Notes: generated by a model not told the origin, from the sequence alone. A stretch of 64,000 nucleotides of DNA from an uncultured Luteitalea sp. (GCA_934541105.1 CAKTDA010000003.1:1-64000), one strand, 5' to 3'. Shown: positions 1 to 9,183, counted from the first letter of the stretch. Made by a program: numbers and translations.

Positions 1-78
1 CTGGCGGAGCGAGCGCGCTACCGCCTGTGGAAGCTGCCGCGGCTGTGGGCGCTGAAGAACGCGCCCACAGCCGCTTGA
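1..78 (+). CDS. C-terminal tail of an unknown gene (partial)
   Basis: An open frame runs from the window edge to a TGA at 76-78 and gives 25 residues, rich in Arg, Leu and Trp, ending in Pro-Thr-Ala-Ala. It is followed by a short stretch with no coding signal. The tail vaguely recalls transposase C-termini, but that is an impression only. Nothing reliable can be said about function without the upstream sequence. Confidence 0.35.
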   Translation: MAERARYRLWKLPRLWALKNAPTAA

Positions 79-141
79 AAAACGACAGAACCGTTTTCCA
101 CAGCTCCCACAGGCCCTTGACAACCGGTCATTCCATATCAG

Positions 142-552
142 CTAGGCGATCGGGCTTGGACTTTCGGTAGGCGTCAATACCCATTGCTCGCCGGTGCAGA
201 GCTTGAGTTGGTGCCGTCGATCCGCCTTGAGCGTCTTCGGGAGCGGAGGTTCGAGACCGAACACATCCGCATGAGCGTAATTACTGCGTACTGGAGAGTG
301 AGCTACGCTCATGCCCTCGATGGCGCGCACGCATCCGACCGGCAGCGCGACGACGCCGTAAAATCCTGGCGCTTGCGCCGCATCGCGGCTCCGAGCGTCC
401 TCTGGCGTCGCGTGACGGCTCCAGCAGGTCGACATGGAGCCGCCCCTTGAAACGAACATGCCAGTGACGATTTCGCCTCTGTTGCGTAGGTAATCGCCTA
501 CGTGGACGCGGTAGTAGAGGCAGTCTTGATCCGGTATCGACTGAATCTCCAA
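142..552 (-). CDS. hypothetical protein, 136 aa
   Basis: I do not recognise the family. The protein has balanced composition and a soluble globular look: no signal peptide and no membrane segment. It is the last of three minus-strand genes that run 1820 to 142 with gaps of a few bases, so they are probably co-transcribed. A plus-strand frame over the same bases has poor composition and is taken as a shadow. Confidence 0.6.
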   Translation of the reverse strand: MEIQSIPDQDCLYYRVHVGDYLRNRGEIVTGMFVSRGGSMSTCWSRHATPEDARSRDAAQAPGFYGVVALPVGCVRAIEGMSVAHSPVRSNYAHADVFGLEPPLPKTLKADRRHQLKLCTGEQWVLTPTESPSPIA

Positions 553-558
553 ACCCGA

Positions 559-1155
559 CTACCGCCTCGGGCCACCGGTCAGCCAGCCGACCAAGGTGTT
601 GATGTCCCTTTGGTTGACCTCGAGCTCGCCGACGAGTCTAAGGTTGCGATTAGCCGCTTCCCGCATCGAGACAGAGACCAATTCATCAGGCTCGCTTGAG
701 ATGTTCATCAAGAGCGAACAGTCGTAGCCTCGCCAGAACAGGTCGATGCTTCCCTCCTCCGCTCGAGAGACGGTCGGTAATGGAGATGGACAAGCGTACG
801 TCTGAGCGACTCGGGTGAGTTCGGAAGCAATCGACTTCGCTCGTGCTAGCGTCGCGGGATCGGGCGGCTCTGATTCGTCACCGGCGTACTGAACCAAGAG
901 AGCCTCAAACCGATGGTCCAACTCACCTTCGACAAGTTGCCATTCGTCCAACTCGTCGATTTGGCGAGCTAGATCTTCTCTAGGCGATTGCCAAGCGACC
1001 GAATACACACCCTCCCAGCCAACGCTCTCGTTGCGTAAGCTCGCTTGCATCTTCTCTGCGCGCTTGAACGTGAACAAGCCTGAAAACTGCTTCTTCGTAC
1101 GGAATCGTTGCTCATGACCCACGGCGCGCGTTCCACACAACCTGAGGCGTGTCAT
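559..1155 (-). CDS. hypothetical protein, 198 aa
   Basis: I do not recognise the family. The product is acidic, with many Glu and Asp residues in the middle third, and has no signal peptide or membrane segment. Its ATG overlaps the stop of the upstream gene by four bases (1152-1155), which points to translational coupling. The first ~30 residues are rich in Arg and Lys, and an internal ATG (the Met in Lys-Met-Gln-Ala near residue 36) is a possible alternative start. Confidence 0.6.
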   Translation of the reverse strand: MTRLRLCGTRAVGHEQRFRTKKQFSGLFTFKRAEKMQASLRNESVGWEGVYSVAWQSPREDLARQIDELDEWQLVEGELDHRFEALLVQYAGDESEPPDPATLARAKSIASELTRVAQTYACPSPLPTVSRAEEGSIDLFWRGYDCSLLMNISSEPDELVSVSMREAANRNLRLVGELEVNQRDINTLVGWLTGGPRR

Positions 1156-1820
1156 TCGCCGGGCTCCGTCAATGCAAGAGGGCTAATCACCTCTGGAAGA
1201 ACTTGCCGAATGGCGTCCTCCTTCTTCAAGGCTCTCTCAACAGCTTGCTTCAGTTCGCGGAGCGTTTGGGTGTCCATCGTGACGTAAATCACGCTGTTCT
1301 CGTCGTGCGCCGACTGCAACCGTAAGGTGTGCAAGAAAACGCTATGAGCGATGGGTGCGGCGGACTCAGGCTCGTCCAGAAAGATCGGGCGAACATCTGT
1401 CACTACTCGTACATCGTCAGTCGCGTTCGAGACGACCGTTCCGAGTTCCAATGCCTTTGCGAGGACCCGCAGATACCGCATAGACAGGAGTGAGATCAAT
1501 CGAATCTCGAAGGCGGTACGTTGCTCCGGCTCGATGATGCCCTGTTCGACGCCGCTCTTACTCAGTTGGCGCGCAACCTTTTGCAGCGGTGCTCCTTGTC
1601 TGTCGATCGCAATCCGAAGCGACAGCAGCAAGCGCGGCATACGGCGCAGGGGTTGCCTGCCAGCGACCTTCGCGAACGCCTTAGCGAGCGGGGTGAGCGA
1701 GAGCCGAGCGCTCTGCACGTCTGCGGCCTCTGTCACCTGCGCGAATTCGGCATCAGCTAGCGCAGCAAGCTCTCGAAAGGCCGTCTTCTCATTATCCGGG
1801 ATCACGAAACCTGCAGCCAT
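1152..1820 (-). CDS. hypothetical protein, 222 aa
   Basis: I do not recognise the family. I chose the ATG at 1820. The frame can be extended to 2063, but those extra 81 codons are dominated by Arg, Pro and Gly and read like non-coding GC-rich DNA, while the sequence after Met-Ala-Ala-Gly looks like ordinary protein. The product is mostly helical by composition, with no signal peptide. It heads a three-gene minus-strand set and overlaps the next gene by four bases. Confidence 0.6.
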   Translation of the reverse strand: MAAGFVIPDNEKTAFRELAALADAEFAQVTEAADVQSARLSLTPLAKAFAKVAGRQPLRRMPRLLLSLRIAIDRQGAPLQKVARQLSKSGVEQGIIEPEQRTAFEIRLISLLSMRYLRVLAKALELGTVVSNATDDVRVVTDVRPIFLDEPESAAPIAHSVFLHTLRLQSAHDENSVIYVTMDTQTLRELKQAVERALKKEDAIRQVLPEVISPLALTEPGE

Positions 1821-2576
1821 CTCAAGCCAAGTATAGCCAAGTTCGTTGGACCGCCGGCTCACCCCTGCCCTTCGCCCGCAGGTCCTCGCGCGCGGGTAGG
1901 CTGGACCCTGCCGCCTTCGGGAAACCGCCTGGCCGATGTGGCGCCGAACCGCCAGCACGAGGCGGTCTTCGTCCGCCGGTCCCGGAGGGATTGGGGAGCG
2001 TCTGCGGCCCAGCCAGGGCCGGACGGCGCGTCCAATTTCCGCGCCCCGCGGACCTGACCTCATCGACCAACAGTGTTCGCAGTTACCGCGGCTGGCGGTG
2101 AGGACGCCACGCTGGTCGAGCAGCCGACGCTGCGGTGGTCGGCCCTTCGTGCGGCGGCGAGGACCGTCACGACCGTTCCTACGTACGGCTCATAGATGGG
2201 TGAGGCTATCGCTTCGATTCGACGAATTCGATGATCTTTGTGCTCTCGGTCCGCAGTGTGACGGCCGTCCTCCTCGTGACGTAAGCCCTGCTCCGCTCTG
2301 ATGGCCTCTCGTGAAAAAGAACGTCCCCTGGACAACTGCACCGCGCCTCCGCGAAAACGGATATTGAGCGGCACGGCAAGACCCGACGATGCCTGACTGT
2401 CATTTCCGACAGTATTGCCTTCCCCTCACCGGACCACGACCTCGCTGTAAGGACCTGCAGGAAATGCGGGTTCTAGTCTATGCAGGCGAGACGTGCAGGA
2501 GTGCGGGCCACATGCGGGTCCCAGTACTGTTGGAGTCTGTAGCCGGCTACAGCGTCAGCCACGCCAGGAGAAGCGC
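1821..2576. other. gene-free stretch, about 750 bases
   Basis: No open frame here has convincing protein composition on either strand. The frames present are short and rich in Arg and Pro. The stretch separates the minus-strand hypothetical genes from the conjugation operon and must hold the promoters for both directions. I could not identify a clear insertion sequence or terminal repeat. Confidence 0.5.
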
Positions 2577-3356
2577 ATGCGTCGACGACTGATTCTATCC
2601 GTGTCCTCGTGCCTGGTGCCCACCTTCGCGTTCGTCGCGGCTGCCCAGTCCGATGGCATCCGCGAGGTGACGGCCACCGATCGCAGCCTCATCCCGCTCC
2701 AGACGCGCCTGCGGTACACGACGATGATCGTGCTGCCGGACGGCGAGGAGATCCTCGACGTGATCTGCGGCGATCGCGACTTCTGGGTGATCAGCGCCGT
2801 GCAGAACGTCGCGCACGTGAAGCCGGCCAAGCCGGGCGCGGAGACGAACCTGAACCTGGTCACGGCACGCGGCACGATCTACTCGTTCCTCCTGACCGAG
2901 AAGAGCGGCAACAGCGCGCCCGACCTGAAGGTGTACGTCAATGCCGGCGCCACCGCGCCGGTCGGCCGCAAGAAGTACTTCAGTGCAGCGGAGGTCGAGC
3001 AGCTGCAGCAGGAGGTCTCCGCCGCGAAGGCGCAGGTATCGGCGGCCGAGCAGCGCGCGCGAGAGACGGTCGCGCAGGAACGCGACGCGTACCCGGAACG
3101 GCTCCGCTTCACGTACGGCGCCCCCCGGTACGAGAAGCCCTTCTACGTTCGGGCGATCTGGCACGACGGCCAGTTCACCTACCTGAAGGCGGACGCGCGC
3201 GAGCTGCCGGCTCTGTATGAGCTGAAGGACGGCAAGCCCGCCGCCGTGAACTTCCAGGTGCGCGGCGAGGGCACGTACGTCGTGCCGAAGGTGCTCGACC
3301 GTGGCTACCTCGCGCTCGGCGAGGCCAAGTACGACTTCATCCGGCGGGAGCGGTGA
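2577..3356 (+). CDS. virB9: VirB9/TrbG/CagX-family type IV secretion protein
   Basis: Outer-membrane-complex subunit of a conjugative type IV secretion system, 259 aa. The first ~24 residues form a signal peptide ending Ala-Ala-Ala-Gln. The N-terminal CagX-like domain (about 35-115) holds the characteristic strand pattern around Tyr-Thr-Thr-Met-Ile-Val-Leu-Pro-Asp-Gly and Phe-Trp-Val-Ile. A Gln/Ala/Glu-rich coiled segment (about 123-160) links to a C-terminal domain (about 165-255) with Phe-Thr-Tyr and Pro-Ala-Leu-Tyr-Glu motifs. The ATG at 2577 has AGGAG six bases upstream (2566-2570). The longer frame from 2493 lacks a signal sequence, so it was not used. First gene of the mating-pair operon; the next gene starts two bases after its stop. 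Confidence 0.85.
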   Translation: MRRRLILSVSSCLVPTFAFVAAAQSDGIREVTATDRSLIPLQTRLRYTTMIVLPDGEEILDVICGDRDFWVISAVQNVAHVKPAKPGAETNLNLVTARGTIYSFLLTEKSGNSAPDLKVYVNAGATAPVGRKKYFSAAEVEQLQQEVSAAKAQVSAAEQRARETVAQERDAYPERLRFTYGAPRYEKPFYVRAIWHDGQFTYLKADARELPALYELKDGKPAAVNFQVRGEGTYVVPKVLDRGYLALGEAKYDFIRRER

Positions 3357-3357
3357 C

Positions 3358-4614
3358 GTGCCCGACCAGCCCGAGGCGCCCGTCACCACGCCGGTCACCG
3401 ATCGTCGGCCGGTGCCGCCAGGCGTCCTGCCGCGCGGCGTGCAGACCTGGCTGATGGCCGGACTCGCGGCGGCGATGCTCCTGATCATCGTGGTGACCGG
3501 ACGGTCCGACGACCCGGCACCGACGCGGCCGGCTCAGACGACCCCGGCTCCGACCAGCCCCGACCGCGTGCGCGAGTACCAGGACCGCCTGCGGATGCTG
3601 GAGGCGCAGGCGGCGCTGCAAGCAGCAGAGACGCCGGTCGGCGAGGCGCCGCTGCCGCCGGCGTTCGAGGACGACGCGGCGAGCGCTCCGCATGTGGATC
3701 CGGTGGATGCCGAACGACGCAGGCGGGAGTACGACAGCTTGTTTGCGAGCAACGTCGTGCTGAGTCGCCGACCGGATGCGCAGGGACCGGATAGCGGGCC
3801 CGTCGCGAGCCGGCGTGGCGGTGAATCAGGGGTGCACGCGGCGGACCAGCCGTCATCGATCGAGGCTATCGCGGACGCGGTCGTGCGTGCGACGGCGCGG
3901 CAGGGCTCCCCGGCCATGTCCGCTCCCACCCGTGTACCGGCGCCTGGGACGACGCAAGCGACGCCCACACCAGACGTACCGACGCCACCCGTCAGTGCCG
4001 ACGGTCTCACGACGTCCTCTCCGAATCGCGTGCTCGAGGGCACCTTGATTGATGCCGTCCTCACCAACCGCCTCGACGGGGCCATGGCGACCCCCGTCAG
4101 CTGCCTCGTGACCACGCCCATCTACGCGCTGAGCGGGCGGGACGTGCTGATCCCTGCAGGCGCCCGGGTGCTCGGGGAGACGCGGCCGGTGCAGGCCCTC
4201 GGCGAGGCCCGCCTGGCGGTGGTCTTCCACCGCTTGATCCTCCCGGATGGCCGGAGCCTGGCGCTGGACCGATTCACGGGACTGAACCAGATCGGCGACG
4301 CGGGACTGCGCGACAAGGTGAACCACCACTACTGGTCGACCTTCGGCGCGGCGTCTGCCGTGGGCCTGGTGAGTGGCTTGTCGCAGCTCGTTGGCACCGC
4401 CGGCCTTGGTCTCGGCGACGGCGACCGCACCCTCGTCGTGGCCGGGAACACCGCTGACGCCGGCGCGCAGGCGACGGCACAGGTCATGACCAGATTCCTC
4501 AACCGGCTCCCGACGGTGACCATCCGTGAGGGCCACCGCGTGAAGGTGTACGTGACGAGCGATCTCGAGCTCCCCGTGTGGCAGTCGGGAGACGTGGCGC
4601 TCGGCAGGAGGTGA
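3358..4614 (+). CDS. virB10: VirB10/TrbI-family type IV secretion protein
   Basis: Scaffold that links the inner and outer membranes in the secretion channel, 418 aa. I chose the GTG at 3358, just after the virB9 stop, with a GGGAG upstream. There is a short cytoplasmic N-terminus, one membrane segment (about 30-46), then a long Pro/Thr/Ala-rich periplasmic linker to about residue 220. The conserved C-terminal beta-barrel domain follows, with Leu-Glu-Gly-Thr-Leu-Ile-Asp-Ala-Val and Leu-Ile-Pro-Ala-Gly-Ala-Arg-Val-Leu-Gly-Glu. Length and order (VirB9 then VirB10) fit IncP/Trb-like systems. The next gene begins three bases after the stop. Confidence 0.88.
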   Translation: MPDQPEAPVTTPVTDRRPVPPGVLPRGVQTWLMAGLAAAMLLIIVVTGRSDDPAPTRPAQTTPAPTSPDRVREYQDRLRMLEAQAALQAAETPVGEAPLPPAFEDDAASAPHVDPVDAERRRREYDSLFASNVVLSRRPDAQGPDSGPVASRRGGESGVHAADQPSSIEAIADAVVRATARQGSPAMSAPTRVPAPGTTQATPTPDVPTPPVSADGLTTSSPNRVLEGTLIDAVLTNRLDGAMATPVSCLVTTPIYALSGRDVLIPAGARVLGETRPVQALGEARLAVVFHRLILPDGRSLALDRFTGLNQIGDAGLRDKVNHHYWSTFGAASAVGLVSGLSQLVGTAGLGLGDGDRTLVVAGNTADAGAQATAQVMTRFLNRLPTVTIREGHRVKVYVTSDLELPVWQSGDVALGRR

Positions 4615-4617
4615 GCG

Positions 4618-5381
4618 ATGCGACGCGGACTGCTGATCCTGATGTCTTTCGGCCTGATGGCGCACCCGGCACGGGCACAGCTCGTCGTGATCGATCCCGC
4701 CAACTTGATCGAGGCGGTGGCGATCGCCGAACGCGCGCAGCGGCACTACCAGCAGCTGATGGCGCAGTACCAGACCATCCAGCGCATGTCCAAGGGGCTC
4801 GGCAGCCTGGAGGGCTATCGTGTCCCCGCCCTGTCGCCGGCTCGTCACGAGCTCGCCCCCTGGAGCTTTGGTCGCCCCTGGCTCACGGCCTTCAACGCCG
4901 GGGATCCGAGTGGTGCTGGCTATTGGGCGACGACGATCCCGCTGCAGGTGCCGGGCGCGTTGCCGACGCACATGTCCGCTGCCGCGCGGCAGACGTTCGA
5001 GCGGCACTACGCCACCGTGGAGATCAGCGACTCGGTGGCCACCCTCGGTGCGCACCAGGTCGGTGCCTTGCGCGGGTATCACGGCCAGCTGCAGTCCGCC
5101 GTGGAAGCGCTGGAGGCCGACGTCATGAGCGGCCTGCTGCGGTACCACGAGGCCACGGCCATCCTCGACAAGATCGCCGCCGGCCCCGGCGTCAGGACAT
5201 GGCGGGCAACCAGCTTCTCTCGCATGCGCTGGAGCAACTCCTCGCCCGCAGCAAGCGGCTCCGCGACACCGAGGCCACCGCGATGAACATGCAGCTGGTG
5301 ACGTGGCGGGACGGGCGCGCGGTGAACGGCGCCATGGTGGCCGGCTCGGGTGAGGCGCTGCGCACATGGAGGCAGCCATGA
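4618..5381 (+). pseudogene. trbJ: TrbJ/VirB5-like gene with a frameshift
   Basis: The start encodes a signal peptide (first ~20 residues ending Ala-Arg-Ala-Gln) and a helical periplasmic protein of the TrbJ/VirB5 type, a minor pilus-associated subunit. The starting frame loses protein character near 5191-5196 and ends at 5286. The expected C-terminus, with Asp-Met-Ala-Gly-Asn-Gln and a final Arg-Thr-Trp-Arg-Gln-Pro, continues in another frame to a stop at 5379-5381. The frame change equals one missing base (or two extra). The following gene is a paralogue with the same ending, which supports the reading. It may be a true mutation or an assembly error. Confidence 0.7.
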
Positions 5382-6184
5382 AGGCCCGGCGTGCCCCGTT
5401 GGCGGTCGCGCTGCTTCCGGTGCTGCTCGTCCACGCCGGTTCCGCCGCTGGGCAGGTCGTTGTCTACGACCCGGCCGTCGTCACGCGCAACAGCATCACC
5501 GCAGTCATCAAGGAGTATCTCGTCCAGGTGCAGACGCAGCAGCACAGCCAGCTACGGCGTATGGCGCACCGCCTCAGCATGTTCACCGATCTCGGGAAGT
5601 ACCGGGTCGCAGGCGCGCCGTTGTGGCGCATCCACGATTTCGAAGACCCGGACCTGTTCCGCTACGCGCGCGATTATCACGCGGCGCTGAACTACGGCGA
5701 CGCAAGCGGCAACGGGGTACGTGCCGTGACGCAGGCGCTGCTGGACGAGCCGGCGCTGCTGTCGCAGCTCACGCCTGCGGCGCGGCGGGCCTTGACGGCG
5801 CCGATGGCGACGCTCGACGTGGCCGCTGCCACGCTCATGACGGGCACCCACGACACGGGTCGGGTCCGCTACAACGGCCGCGCCGAACTGCGGGCGATTC
5901 AGGCGCTCGAGGCCGACGTGACGAACGGCTCGCTCGAACAGAGCATGACCGCGATCCTCGACAGGATCAGCGGCGGGGTCCTGGTCGGAGCCCGCCAGCG
6001 CCAGAACCGGGTGCAGGTATTGGTGGCCGTGGTGGAGCAGTTGACCGTGGACGGAAAGCGCGCCAGGGACACCGAAGCGGCGACGCTGAACATGCAACTC
6101 ACGGCGTGGCACGACCGGTCGTCGGCCAATGCGGCGTTCGTGGCGGGGGCTGGCGACGCGCTCCGCACCTGGCGTCAACCCTGA
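5378..6184 (+). CDS. trbJ: TrbJ/VirB5-like conjugal transfer protein, second copy
   Basis: Periplasmic, helical type IV secretion accessory protein of 268 aa. I chose the ATG at 5378, which overlaps the TGA of the preceding copy (ATGA). It gives a clear signal peptide (first ~26 residues ending Ala-Ala-Gly-Gln), whereas the ATG at 5366 adds four residues. It shares its overall plan and its last residues (Leu-Arg-Thr-Trp-Arg-Gln-Pro) with the frameshifted gene just upstream, so the pair looks like a tandem duplication. An intact second copy may cover for the broken first. Family assignment rests on gene order, signal peptide and Gln-rich helical composition. Confidence 0.7.
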   Translation: MKARRAPLAVALLPVLLVHAGSAAGQVVVYDPAVVTRNSITAVIKEYLVQVQTQQHSQLRRMAHRLSMFTDLGKYRVAGAPLWRIHDFEDPDLFRYARDYHAALNYGDASGNGVRAVTQALLDEPALLSQLTPAARRALTAPMATLDVAAATLMTGTHDTGRVRYNGRAELRAIQALEADVTNGSLEQSMTAILDRISGGVLVGARQRQNRVQVLVAVVEQLTVDGKRARDTEAATLNMQLTAWHDRSSANAAFVAGAGDALRTWRQP

Positions 6185-6203
6185 GCACCCACGAGGAGGC
6201 CTG

Positions 6204-7055
6204 ATGCAGCCCCAGCCCTCGCTCAACTTGATTCCGACCATCCAGCAGGCGATCACGTCGCTGCTGACGGTCTACGAACCGGAGTTCCTCCGCTTCGGCA
6301 CGGCCATGTTCATGGCCTTCGCCGCCATCGTCCTGAGCTGGCAGGGCATTCGGATGATGTTCGCGCGCGGCGGACTCGGCGACAACATGTTCGACTTCGC
6401 CAAGCTGCTCCTGTTCGTGTCGTTCGGCTACGCGATGATCGCCTTCTACGAGTCGCCGCTGCCCGGCATCGGCGTCTCGTTCAGCAACCTCATCACCGAC
6501 CAGACCGCCTACTTCCAATCGGTGCTGGAAGCCCGCGCCTTCGACAACGTCTACCGGCACTTCGACACGCTCGGCGAGCACTTCATGCAGCCGGATCCGT
6601 GGGCCATTCTGGCAAACCTGATCTACTGGTCCGTCCTGCTGTCGCTCGCGTTCGCCAAGGCCGCATCGTTGGCCGTGATCTCGTTCGGCCTGATCGCGAG
6701 TGCGGTCTGCGCCCTACTCGGGCCCATCTTCGTCCCGTTCTTCATCGTCCCGAAGCTCGAGTGGCTGTTCTGGGGCTGGCTGCGGTCGTTCATCCAGTAC
6801 TCGTTCGTGCCCGTCGTGGCCATCGCGTTCCTGATGATCTACGAGCAGTTCGTGTACCGATACATAACGACCTTGCCGCCGATGATCACGCAGGCGGAGT
6901 ATGGGATCTACGCCATCCAGGCGTTCGCGGTGGTGGCCACGTTCTGTATGGGCATCCTGCTGGTGCCTTCGCTGACGCAGTCGATTCTCAGCGGCACGAG
7001 CGGTGAGAGCGCCATCATGAGCCACGTCAACGTCACGCGCCTGTTCTCGCGGTAG
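6204..7055 (+). CDS. virB6: TrbL/VirB6-like inner-membrane channel protein
   Basis: Polytopic inner-membrane component of the secretion channel, 283 aa, with about six or seven hydrophobic segments. Examples are the segments around residues 33-47, 63-77, 130-170 and 190-215, and another near 240-260. The ATG at 6204 is preceded by GAGGAGG (6193-6199) at four bases; the upstream frame extension is Arg/Gly-rich and was not used. Position between TrbJ and VirB8 is typical for trbL/virB6. The aromatic loop after the central helices is also seen in this family. The exact subfamily is uncertain. Confidence 0.78.
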   Translation: MQPQPSLNLIPTIQQAITSLLTVYEPEFLRFGTAMFMAFAAIVLSWQGIRMMFARGGLGDNMFDFAKLLLFVSFGYAMIAFYESPLPGIGVSFSNLITDQTAYFQSVLEARAFDNVYRHFDTLGEHFMQPDPWAILANLIYWSVLLSLAFAKAASLAVISFGLIASAVCALLGPIFVPFFIVPKLEWLFWGWLRSFIQYSFVPVVAIAFLMIYEQFVYRYITTLPPMITQAEYGIYAIQAFAVVATFCMGILLVPSLTQSILSGTSGESAIMSHVNVTRLFSR

Positions 7056-7063
7056 GAGGAGTC

Positions 7064-7225
7064 ATGGCCAGACGGCTCATCAACGGTCGGTTGCACAAGG
7101 TGGACCCGCCCGGTGTCGTCGACGTCTCGCGCTTGTTGGTTGTCGGCTACGTGGTCGCCCTTGCGTTGGGTGTGGGGCTCTGCCTCGTGTGGATGGCATA
7201 TCGGCTTGGAACCTCCTGGTTCTGA
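7064..7225 (+). CDS. small single-span membrane protein, 53 aa
   Basis: A short gene between virB6 and virB8. The ATG at 7064 has an AGGAGG-like site just upstream, overlapping the virB6 stop region. The product has a basic N-terminus with two Arg and one Lys and a single hydrophobic segment (about residues 24-46), ending Thr-Ser-Trp-Phe. Small membrane proteins are common at this place in type IV operons, but there is no lipobox, so I do not call it VirB7. Function unknown. Confidence 0.6.
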   Translation: MARRLINGRLHKVDPPGVVDVSRLLVVGYVVALALGVGLCLVWMAYRLGTSWF

Positions 7226-7238
7226 CGAGGGCTCGGCA

Positions 7239-7940
7239 ATGCAGGCCACTGTCGGCGACGTGAACCCGAAGACGCTCGAGAGCGCCAAGCGCCAGTTCGT
7301 GGAGCTCTATGGCTCCGCGCTGGTACTCAACACGTACCTGAAGATTGCGCTCGTCCTCGTCTCGCTCGTGGCGCTGGGCCTCATCGGGCTCAACGTTCAC
7401 ACCGCACGACGGTACGCGGACGTCAAGCCGCTGGTCATCCGCATCGATCAGGTTGGCCGCGCCGAGGCCGTGGCCTACGACACATTCCGCTACGCGCCCC
7501 AGACACCGGAGCTCCGGTACTTCCTCACGCAGTTCGTGGTGAAACACTTCAGCCGCATCCGGTCGACCGTTCAACGCGAGTACCCGGATTCACTCTTGTT
7601 CCTCGAGCCCGTCTTGGCGGACGCGACCATCGCTTCGGATGACCGGGGCCGCTCGTTGGAACAGTTCCTCACGAACCCGTCGGCCGACGAGATCGACGTC
7701 GTCGTGCAGAACGTCAGCCTCAGCGAACTGGCCACGCCACCGTACAAGGCCGTGGTGAGCTTCCAGAAGGTGTTCTACGCCCCCGGCACGCGGCATGAGC
7801 GCACCCGGGAGACGCATGTCGCCCAGGTCAACTTCACGTTGCGCGACCGCGTGCCGAACGCGCTCATCCCGGTGAACCCGCTGGGTCTGCAGATCGGCTA
7901 TTTCCGCGTGGACCAGGCCTTCGAGGAGGCGCGCCGGTGA
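7239..7940 (+). CDS. virB8: VirB8/TrbF-family type IV secretion protein
   Basis: Bitopic inner-membrane assembly factor of the secretion channel, 233 aa. I chose the ATG at 7239 because the longer frame from 7113 lies inside the preceding small gene. It has a cytoplasmic N-terminus with the Tyr-Gly-Ser-Ala typical of TrbF, one membrane segment (about 34-52), and a periplasmic NTF2-like domain with the Tyr-Phe-Leu-Thr-Gln-Phe-Val helix and a conserved Asn-Pro-Leu-Gly-Leu-Gln-Ile near the end. The stop overlaps the next gene by four bases. Confidence 0.85.
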   Translation: MQATVGDVNPKTLESAKRQFVELYGSALVLNTYLKIALVLVSLVALGLIGLNVHTARRYADVKPLVIRIDQVGRAEAVAYDTFRYAPQTPELRYFLTQFVVKHFSRIRSTVQREYPDSLLFLEPVLADATIASDDRGRSLEQFLTNPSADEIDVVVQNVSLSELATPPYKAVVSFQKVFYAPGTRHERTRETHVAQVNFTLRDRVPNALIPVNPLGLQIGYFRVDQAFEEARR

Positions 7941-8227
7941 TTGCCAACGCGGCATTCCTGTCCGCGCTGACGCTGTTCCTGGGCGTCGCCTGGCTGGCAG
8001 GGGAGCTGACGTTCCTCGCGCCGTACAAGGCCTCGCTGTTCGGGCGTCACGGCTGGACGATCGGTGCGTCGTTGCTGGTCGTGTTCTTCAATCTCTTCGG
8101 CGTGTACTACAGCGTCGCGCGGTGGCTGTTCCTGCGCGACACGGGCCGCAAGCTGTTGCATCTCGATCGACAGCTGGGCACGGCGGACGGCGTGCTCGAG
8201 GACCTCGGCACGCAGCTCGAACCGTAA
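7937..8227 (+). CDS. small two-span membrane protein, 96 aa
   Basis: Starts with GTG at 7937, overlapping the virB8 stop by four bases, so translation is probably coupled. There are two hydrophobic segments (about residues 4-26 and 40-66) and a C-terminal amphipathic tail with Leu-Asp-Arg-Gln-Leu-Gly. I do not recognise the family. Its place in the operon suggests a transfer-related membrane role, but this is inference. Confidence 0.6.
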   Translation: MIANAAFLSALTLFLGVAWLAGELTFLAPYKASLFGRHGWTIGASLLVVFFNLFGVYYSVARWLFLRDTGRKLLHLDRQLGTADGVLEDLGTQLEP

Positions 8228-8241
8228 GTCAGGAGCCTCCG

Positions 8242-9183
8242 ATGTACCGGGACATCGATCCACCGCGTCCCCAGGAGCAGGAACGCCCCGATATCTCCAG
8301 AGGCGGACGCGCGGGCGGGGACGACCCTGACCGCCTTCTGCCCGAGCGGGATTACCGCGACGTGTTCGTGCGCGACCTCGCGCTGCCGCAGGGACGGGAG
8401 CGGGAGCGAATCCGCCACCGCGAGCGTGATTACGACCTGCGCGGCACTGAGACCCGCCTGTTGACCACCGTGGGTGCGCTGCGCGTCGTCAACGCCGTCG
8501 ATCTGCGCGAGTCAGCGCAGACGGCCCGTGCTGCCGAACGCGACGTCGAGCGCCTTCGCGAGGCGGGCCTGATCGACACATTCACCACCGTGGTGGACGG
8601 GCAGCGCGCGACGGTGCTGACGTTGTCGGAGGATGGTCTTGATCTGCTCGAGTGCGCCCGCCGGGACGAGCGCACGGGACCCGAGCAGGCCTTCCATGCC
8701 GGGCCGGCCACCCGTCGCGAACTGCAGCACGACCTGAAGGTGCTGCACGCGTACCGCGAGGCCGCCGACGACATCCGTGCCGCTGGCGGCCGCGTGCGCC
8801 GAGTCGTGCTCGAACGGGACCTGAAGCGCGACTACCAGCAGTTTCTCCAAGCACCGAATCGTGAGCACCGGTCGGGCAGCGGCCGGCCGGCACGTGACGC
8901 CGCCGAGATCGCCCGCTGGGCAGAGGAGCATCGCCTGCCCACGCAGGACGGGCACGTGCAGTTCCCTGACGCGCGCGTGGAGTACGAGCGTGCGGACGGG
9001 CGCCTCGACATCCGCGACCTCGAGGTCGTGACGCCGCACTACCGGGGCGCGCACGCGGCTGCGAAGGCCCGCAGTGGGTTCAGCGCGCATCGGGCAAGCG
9101 GTGCACGAATCACCGGACGTCACGAGAGTGGCCGTGGCGGCCGTGGGCCGGATTCACGCATCGCGGAGGACCTACTGCGATGA
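8242..9183 (+). CDS. winged-helix protein, replication-relaxation-like
   Basis: 313 aa from the ATG at 8242 (AGGAG at 8231-8235). The first 75 residues are charged and likely disordered. A winged-helix-like region (about 78-145) contains Ala-Glu-Arg-Asp-Val-Glu-Arg-Leu-Arg-Glu-Ala-Gly-Leu-Ile followed by a beta-wing and Leu-Thr-Leu-Ser-Glu-Asp-Gly. The C-terminal part (about 240-285) has a Tyr-Glu-Arg-Ala-Asp-Gly-Arg-Leu-Asp-Ile-Arg-Asp-Leu-Glu-Val pattern that could be a PD-(D/E)XK-like fold. This layout recalls the replication-relaxation family found beside relaxases and coupling proteins. Without a search the assignment stays tentative. It overlaps the next gene by four bases. Confidence 0.55.
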   Translation: MYRDIDPPRPQEQERPDISRGGRAGGDDPDRLLPERDYRDVFVRDLALPQGRERERIRHRERDYDLRGTETRLLTTVGALRVVNAVDLRESAQTARAAERDVERLREAGLIDTFTTVVDGQRATVLTLSEDGLDLLECARRDERTGPEQAFHAGPATRRELQHDLKVLHAYREAADDIRAAGGRVRRVVLERDLKRDYQQFLQAPNREHRSGSGRPARDAAEIARWAEEHRLPTQDGHVQFPDARVEYERADGRLDIRDLEVVTPHYRGAHAAAKARSGFSAHRASGARITGRHESGRGGRGPDSRIAEDLLR

